DNA of 64,000 nt, from assembly GCF_003853645.1 (NCBI RefSeq), contig NZ_QTPO01000032.1:39551-103550 (forward strand), read 5' to 3'. The position numbers were made by a program, and so were the translations under genes. Source of the DNA: Burkholderia sp. Bp9143. Its GTDB lineage: Bacteria > Pseudomonadota > Gammaproteobacteria > Burkholderiales > Burkholderiaceae. This document shows, piece by piece, positions 59,712 to 64,000 of the stretch (positions are counted from its first letter, which is position 1; every line of letters begins with the position of its first letter). A model generated the notes under the pieces. It was given only the letters and a program-made list of their open reading frames with translations, did no database searches and was not told the origin of the DNA.

Positions 59712-60155
59712 ATGAGCCAGAACGTCACGGGCAATTCACCCCGCCCCCATTCGTCGCGATCGAACTGGAGCGCATCGCAGCATCGCGCGCTCCGCAAGGA
59801 ATTGCTGATCCTGCGGTCCGAGGTCGAGCGGCTCGAGCTTGCCGAAGCCGCCGCCGAAATGCGCCACGCCGTCACGCGCTTCAGTTGGCTCAAGGTGTTC
59901 ATTCCCGGCCTGTCGAGCGGCAAGTTCAGCCAGTCCGCCAGGAACCTGAACGCGAGCCTCGGGCAACTCGTCAACCAGTATCCGATGTTGAGTTCGCTCG
60001 CATCGCTCGTGCTGGCGAAACCCGTTCGCTCGCTGCTGCGCGCGAGCGCGGGCCCTGCGCTGAAGTGGGGCGCCGTCGGGTTCGCCGCGTGGGAGGTCTA
60101 CCAGATCTGGAAACAGTCGCGCGACGAACGCGGACCTGCCGCGAACGACGACTGA
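59712..60155 (+). CDS. Small protein of the DUF3318-like type
   Basis: The 147-residue protein has an N-terminal Leu/Glu-rich helix (LRKELLILRSEVERLELAEAAAEMRHAV), a conserved-looking SWLKVFIPGL segment and a hydrophobic C-terminal part (SLASLVLAKPVRSLLRASAGPALKWGAVGFAAWEVYQIW). This matches the YqjK/DUF3318-like position after DUF883 and YqjE genes. Function is unknown. The start is ATG 59712; the frame opens at 59595. Confidence 0.82.
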   Translation: MSQNVTGNSPRPHSSRSNWSASQHRALRKELLILRSEVERLELAEAAAEMRHAVTRFSWLKVFIPGLSSGKFSQSARNLNASLGQLVNQYPMLSSLASLVLAKPVRSLLRASAGPALKWGAVGFAAWEVYQIWKQSRDERGPAANDD

Positions 60156-60228
60156 CACGCGACGACAGACGCGCACGGCCCTGTGCCGTCGCGCGTTCTC
60201 CGTGGGCTTGCCGTGCGTTGTCGCGTGA

Positions 60229-60681
60229 TCAACGTACGCCCCAGCATGTCCGCTCCTGCGTGTCAGCCTCTCCGTCATTCGATCCCGCATTGCCTTTCGT
60301 CCCGTCCGAGCGCAGCGTGAACGCGCCGCATGCGTCGTTGTGCATCGGGCCTGCATCGAGCGGACTCGCAACGAGTTCATAGGCCACGGGCGCATCGTCG
60401 CCGACCGATCGCCGCAGCGCCACGCTGTAGACCGCGTGCCCGTCCGGCGGCGCCTGGGCGTATGCGTCCGGCAGCGTCTGTGGCGGCGCGCCGTCCAGCG
60501 TTTCGAGAAATTGAGCCGCGCGGTAGAGCGCGGCGACCGCGGATGCGCGATGCATGCGCGCGACATGCTCGCGATACGACGGGATACCCCACCCGGCCAG
60601 CACGGCGACGATCGCGAGCACGATCATCAGTTCGAGCAACGTGAACGCCGCCGATCGTCGCAGCAATGCAGGCCGTTTCAT
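60229..60681 (-). CDS. pilE: Type IV pilin-like protein (PilE type)
   Basis: The 150-residue prepilin has the signal RSAAFTLLELMIVLAIVAVLAGWGIPSYREHVAR, with Glu5 of the mature protein and a prepilin peptidase site ahead of FTLLE. The rest has a pilin-like αβ pattern and two C-terminal cysteines. It could be a minor pilin. It overlaps the stop of the preceding PilX-like gene (ATGA) and closes the operon. Confidence 0.92.
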   Translation of the reverse strand: MKRPALLRRSAAFTLLELMIVLAIVAVLAGWGIPSYREHVARMHRASAVAALYRAAQFLETLDGAPPQTLPDAYAQAPPDGHAVYSVALRRSVGDDAPVAYELVASPLDAGPMHNDACGAFTLRSDGTKGNAGSNDGEADTQERTCWGVR

Positions 60682-61334
60682 CGATGCACCGCCGCGACGC
60701 GACGCCAGCGCTGCGCAACGATGCGTCCGTCGCGCAGCGCGACCTGACTCTGCAGCCAGACCACGCTCGACGCATGGCCGCCGACACCACGTGCGGTGAT
60801 GAGGTAAGCGCGACTCCCTTGCGGACCGACGCCTCGCCAGGCTTCGATCAGGCAACGCGGCGGCTGGGCCGCCATCGGCCAGGAGGCAAACGGAACGAAT
60901 GCGTCGGCGACGCTCAGCGCGGGCGTACGCCGCCATGCATCCGGCTCGCCGGGCGACGCGGGTTCGTCCATGTACGGCGCCCCGCCCCGGAACAACCGCT
61001 CAGTACAGGCTACCAGCGCTGCATCGGCCGCGTGAAATGCAATCAACCGGTCCGACAATGCACGCGTGCGGCGCGATTCCATCAGTGCGGATTCGAACCA
61101 GGTACCGGTCAGCGCGGCGACCGCCGCGCCGACCGCGATCACGGCAGGCAGTGCAAGGCCGGCGTCGCGACGCCGGCCGCGGCTGGCGAACGGAAAGCGT
61201 GTGCGCGTTGCTCTTCGGCTCGGCATGAGGCCCTCACCGCGTGCTGCATGTCGCAAAACCACGGCGCGCCTCCTTGCGCGGCTTGCCGCGATTCGCATCG
61301 CAAGTTCGCCGACGAATCCGTTTGCGTGGATCAT
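60678..61334 (-). CDS. PilX-like minor pilin component
   Basis: The ORF encodes up to 218 residues with a leader and the segment RGRRRDAGLALPAVIAVGAAVAALTGTWFESALMESRR, a PilX_N-type helix lacking the canonical Glu5. The C-terminal part is basic and β-rich. Start: ATG 61334 overlaps the PilW-like stop as ATGA and has GAGGT upstream; an internal ATG 61226 would give a shorter leader (182 residues). It is placed by position and length in the minor pilin set. Confidence 0.8.
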   Translation of the reverse strand: MIHANGFVGELAMRIAASRARRRAVVLRHAARGEGLMPSRRATRTRFPFASRGRRRDAGLALPAVIAVGAAVAALTGTWFESALMESRRTRALSDRLIAFHAADAALVACTERLFRGGAPYMDEPASPGEPDAWRRTPALSVADAFVPFASWPMAAQPPRCLIEAWRGVGPQGSRAYLITARGVGGHASSVVWLQSQVALRDGRIVAQRWRRVAAVHR

Positions 61335-62170
61335 CGCAATACCTCATGGTCCTGCGCCGCGTCGCGGACGGGATCGGCGAATGCGACCGCGGCATTCCGC
61401 AACGCAACGATTCGATGCAGCACCAGATGCGCGCGACCATCCTGCGAAACGGCCGGGCGACCGTCGCAATCGACATGACGCGCAGGCCTGTGCATCGGTT
61501 CGCCACGCGCCCGCACGCATACATGCACGGCGACGACATCGTGCCAGTCGCCGGCGCCCATCGCCTCCGCGTCGACGAACTGCACGCCTTCGCGACGCAG
61601 GTAACGCACGCGCAGTTGGTCGATGCCGGACATGACGGGTTGCGGCGTACCCGGGCGCCCGCTTCCCTCGCAGTACAACTCCGGCTCGCCCGTCGACGGA
61701 CTGACATGCGTGTCGAAACGGTTTTCCACAAGCGACCGCTCACCGGGAGCGCCGACACCCTGCCCGAGACAATCCGACACCTGGGCGCTGATCGTCGGCC
61801 ACGTCGACACCGCGTCGCCGACATACCGAACCAGCACTGCATCCGATGCCGCGCGCACGGCTTCGCAGCGCACCTGCGCGCCATCGCCTCGGACGCGCCC
61901 CGCGGAACAGCCGAACACCGGCGGCAACGACGACGCGCCTTCGACATCGAGCGGTCGAAACCCGGCCATCTGGATCTGCTGGCCGATCAGCATCAATGCG
62001 GTCGCGGCCGCGTCGCGCATCCGGAACCCGTCTTCCGCGCGCCGCTGCGCGACGCGCTGAGCGTGATACAGCGCACCGGCCGCGGCAAGCACAAGCAGGC
62101 CGACGGTCATCGCGATCAGCACTTCGAGCAGCGTATGCGCGCGGCTGCGGCGATCAGCGTTCATCGGCAT
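61331..62170 (-). CDS. PilW-like minor pilin
   Basis: The 279-residue protein has a prepilin-like N-terminus (SRAHTLLEVLIAMTVGLLVLAAAGALY) with Glu5-type residue and a long C-terminal domain with GLLVLAAAG and IGQQIQMAGF, QVSDCLGQ, and LYCEGSGRPG. PilW helps prime pilus assembly. The start at 62170 overlaps the PilV-like stop by 17 bp. Confidence 0.85.
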   Translation of the reverse strand: MPMNADRRSRAHTLLEVLIAMTVGLLVLAAAGALYHAQRVAQRRAEDGFRMRDAAATALMLIGQQIQMAGFRPLDVEGASSLPPVFGCSAGRVRGDGAQVRCEAVRAASDAVLVRYVGDAVSTWPTISAQVSDCLGQGVGAPGERSLVENRFDTHVSPSTGEPELYCEGSGRPGTPQPVMSGIDQLRVRYLRREGVQFVDAEAMGAGDWHDVVAVHVCVRARGEPMHRPARHVDCDGRPAVSQDGRAHLVLHRIVALRNAAVAFADPVRDAAQDHEVLR

Positions 62171-62576
62171 TGGCCCCGGCCTCCCGAAACGGAATCCGCA
62201 CGCACGACGGCGGCTTGATCGTTGCCCCCGCGCCTTCGCACCGCGTTGGCGCCGCCGCGTCGGCGTGGCGCCAGCCGACTATCACGTAGCGGATACCGCC
62301 CGGCCCGCCGTCGAGCGTCATCGTGCCGCCGGGCAACGATGCGACCGCGAGCGCCGCGATGCCATCGCCATCGCCGGCGTCTGCGACTGCGTGCCGGCGC
62401 TCGACGCGTGCGTCGGCCAGCCACAGCGCGCGTTCACGCCAGATCGTCGCCCGCTGTGCGCGCGTCATCGCGAGCTGGCTGCCGGCGACAGCCAGCATCA
62501 CGATTGCGAGCAGCGCGACGGCCAGCACCGCTTCGAGCAGCGACGTGCCGTGCATCGACTTGAGCGCGCGCTTCAT
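62154..62576 (-). CDS. PilV-like minor pilin
   Basis: The 140-residue protein has an N-terminal TSLLEAVLAVALLAIVMLAVAGSQLA helix with the prepilin-type Glu and a basic leader (MKRALKSMHG). Start ATG 62576 overlaps the stop of the FimT-like gene as ATGA. Confidence 0.88.
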   Translation of the reverse strand: MKRALKSMHGTSLLEAVLAVALLAIVMLAVAGSQLAMTRAQRATIWRERALWLADARVERRHAVADAGDGDGIAALAVASLPGGTMTLDGGPGGIRYVIVGWRHADAAAPTRCEGAGATIKPPSCVRIPFREAGANADER

Positions 62577-63133
62577 GCCGCGTCGCAACGACCGGCGACG
62601 ACGCGCGCCCGGCCGCCCGCCGCGATCCGGATGCAGCGCGACACGCGCGTGTCGTCGCCGGACAGCGCGCGCTGCGGACGCAATTCAAAACGCCTGATCC
62701 CGCCGATCACCTGGCCCGCCGGCGGCGCAAATGCCAGATCGTGCGCCGCGCCCGCAACGGCGATATCGGCATCGCGCGGATAGCGCCGCAGCACGCGCGA
62801 CTGCCCGTCGAACTGCCCGCTGACGATCCAGCCGCACGACCATTCCGCCGGGTCGCACCGCTCGCCGGAGCGCACGCAGTCGCCATCGCGCCCGGCCCGG
62901 CACAGCGTGACACGCACGCCGAGACGCGTCGCCTCGGCGCGCGCGAACGACAACGCACCGAGCAGTGCGCGCGAGCGAGCATCCACGCGTTCGCGCGTGC
63001 GCCACTGATCGAATGCAGGTGCCGCGTAAAGTCCGATCGCGGCTGCCAGCGCGATCGCGACCATCAGCTCGACGAGCGTGAAGCCGCCGCAGCGTCGCAT
63101 GCGTTTTTCAACGCCCTGCCGGTACAGTCCCAT
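62573..63133 (-). CDS. fimT: FimT/GspH-family pseudopilin
   Basis: The 186-residue protein has the prepilin signal RRCGGFTLVELMVAIALAAAIGLYAAPAF and the GspH/FimT pattern with four cysteines (CRAG, CVRSGERCDP, CGWIV) and FELRPQRALSGDD. It starts the operon of minor pilins. GGAGG ten bases upstream supports 63133; the in-frame ATG at 63139 is close. No PilY1 or PilE major pilin cluster gene lies nearby except the short PilE-like gene. Confidence 0.9.
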   Translation of the reverse strand: MGLYRQGVEKRMRRCGGFTLVELMVAIALAAAIGLYAAPAFDQWRTRERVDARSRALLGALSFARAEATRLGVRVTLCRAGRDGDCVRSGERCDPAEWSCGWIVSGQFDGQSRVLRRYPRDADIAVAGAAHDLAFAPPAGQVIGGIRRFELRPQRALSGDDTRVSRCIRIAAGGRARVVAGRCDAA

Positions 63134-63286
63134 CGCCATCGCCCTCCGTCAACGTGATGCGACGACTGTAGCGACGCGTGCGAACGTGCGCCATTAGCCG
63201 AACGGCCGACTGGCGACATGCGATCGCGGCCGACACAATCGGCGCGAACTGAACTCACGGAGAAGACGATGAACGGACGCAGCGCG

Positions 63287-63766
63287 TCAGCGCTTACGCG
63301 GAGGCTTGGAGGGGGCCGCGCGACGGAACTCTTCAATCACGTCGGCAAATTCGGAAACGTCCTCGAACCGGCGGTAAACCGATGCGAAACGGACATAGGC
63401 GATCGTATCGAGGCCGCGCAACTCGTTCATCACGAGTTCGCCAAGCTTCTCGCTACGCACTTCGCGCTCGCCAGTTGCGAGCAGCTGATATTCGATGCGG
63501 GCGACCGCCGCGTCGATCGCGTCAGCCGCAACCGGCCGCTTGCGCAGCGCGAGTTGCATGCTGGCGACGATCTTGCGACGGTCGAATTCCGTGCGGCTGC
63601 CGTCCTTCTTCACGACGGCCGGCAGGTTCAGCTCGACCCGCTCGTACGTCGTGAAGCGCTTGTCGCAAGCCGAACAACGACGGCGCCGACGAATCGCGGC
63701 GCCATCTTCGGACACGCGCGAGTCGACGACCTGCGTGTCCTCATGCCGACAGAACGGGCAGCGCAT
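63287..63766 (-). CDS. nrdR: Transcriptional regulator NrdR
   Basis: The 159-residue protein has a zinc ribbon (Cys3, Cys6, Cys31, Cys34) and an ATP-cone domain (VVKKDGSRTEFDRRKIVASMQLALRKRPV). NrdR senses dATP/ATP and represses ribonucleotide reductase genes. It lies six bases after glyA on the same strand and probably shares its operon. Confidence 0.97.
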   Translation of the reverse strand: MRCPFCRHEDTQVVDSRVSEDGAAIRRRRRCSACDKRFTTYERVELNLPAVVKKDGSRTEFDRRKIVASMQLALRKRPVAADAIDAAVARIEYQLLATGEREVRSEKLGELVMNELRGLDTIAYVRFASVYRRFEDVSEFADVIEEFRRAAPSKPPRKR

Positions 63767-63772
63767 GCCGGA

Positions 63773-64000
63773 TCAGCGATAGACCGGGAAACGCTTGGTC
63801 AGCTCGGCCACTTGCGCGCGGACGCGCTCGATCGTCGCTGCATCTTCCGGGTTCTCGAGCACGTCGGCGATCAGGTTGCCGACCTGCTCGGCTTCCGCAG
63901 GGCCGAAGCCGCGCGTGGTCATCGCCGGCGAACCCAGACGGATGCCGCTCGTCACGAACGGCTTTTCCGGGTCGTTCGGGATCGCGTTCTTGTTCACCGT
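63773..64000 (-). CDS. glyA: Serine hydroxymethyltransferase (partial, N-terminus outside window)
   Basis: Only the last 75 residues are present: TVNKNAIPNDPEKPFVTSGIRLGSPAMTTRG then GNLIADVLENPEDAATIERVRAQVAELTKRFPVY. This is the SHMT C-terminal domain, with the substrate-carboxylate Arg in SGIRLGSPAMTTRG. The enzyme makes glycine and methylene-tetrahydrofolate from serine. The gene continues upstream beyond the window. Confidence 0.95.
   Translation of the reverse strand, partial: TVNKNAIPNDPEKPFVTSGIRLGSPAMTTRGFGPAEAEQVGNLIADVLENPEDAATIERVRAQVAELTKRFPVYR

Overview
The window looks like chromosome 1 of a Burkholderia, most probably a Burkholderia cepacia complex species. GC content is high throughout, and third codon positions are strongly G/C in nearly every gene. 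The protein sequences (GroEL/GroES, HmgA, BluB, NrdR, XdhAB, the 3-hydroxybutyrate oligomer hydrolase) read as betaproteobacterial. This assignment is by recognition; no database search was run. No rRNA, tRNA, CRISPR array, prophage or insertion sequence was found. The window starts inside yqgE and ends inside glyA, both on the minus strand.

Layout. 1-3.4 kb: yqgE (partial), an unrecognised Ala-rich protein, rubredoxin, thiD. 3.8-5.3 kb: a lower-GC three-gene cassette of an Hcp-type type VI secretion protein, a peptidoglycan amidase and a secreted Cys-containing small protein, which looks like an effector/immunity unit. 5.4-7.6 kb: groES-groEL with a CIRCE operator and a consensus promoter. 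7.8-11.1 kb: an ECF sigma factor/anti-sigma operon with a cupredoxin, a LolA-like protein and an SRPBCC protein. 11.4-13.5 kb: a secreted, highly repetitive protein. 14-18.3 kb: a D-amino-acid/arginine catabolism locus (FAD dehydrogenase, basic amino-acid binding protein, ornithine-cyclodeaminase-like dehydrogenase, YheO/DauR-type regulator) with matching dyad sites in the divergent promoter region. 18.5-30.8 kb: DsbA-type oxidoreductases, DHA2 and TauE/SafE transporters, an S10 peptidase lipoprotein, a 3-hydroxybutyrate oligomer hydrolase, a BON protein, a TAXI-type binding protein and a LysR regulator. 30.9-36.1 kb: an NTF2-like protein and xdhA-xdhB-xdhC, with an unusually short XdhC. 36.4-47.3 kb: MFS/EamA transporters, AraC and LysR regulators, an AGT-family aminotransferase, a D-lactate-type dehydrogenase and bluB. 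47.5-53.5 kb: the homogentisate operon (aromatic FAD monooxygenase, DUF2783 protein, aromatic-acid MFS transporter, hmgA, fahA). 53.9-58.5 kb: a degenerate EAL protein, a GFA-family protein, an IclR regulator divergent from gcdH, and a 1-Cys peroxiredoxin. 58.8-60.2 kb: a small envelope-stress-type operon (DUF883, holin-X/YqjE, DUF3318-like). 60.2-63.1 kb: five overlapping minor-pilin genes. 63.3-64 kb: nrdR and glyA (partial).

The most unusual structures are not coding. A tandem array of about 50-bp units, each able to fold into a hairpin, runs up to the ribosome-binding site of gcdH. A set of TAGTCTA-N3-TAGACTA dyads sits between the divergent arms of the dau-like locus. Paired 15-bp operator-like repeats lie upstream of the homogentisate operon. 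There are also two hexanucleotide microsatellites. The Hcp-amidase-secreted protein cassette is the best candidate for an under-described protein system.

Coding starts were chosen from Shine-Dalgarno placement, family N-termini and ATGA/GTGA overlaps. The many very long antisense open frames are by-products of the high GC content and are not annotated.
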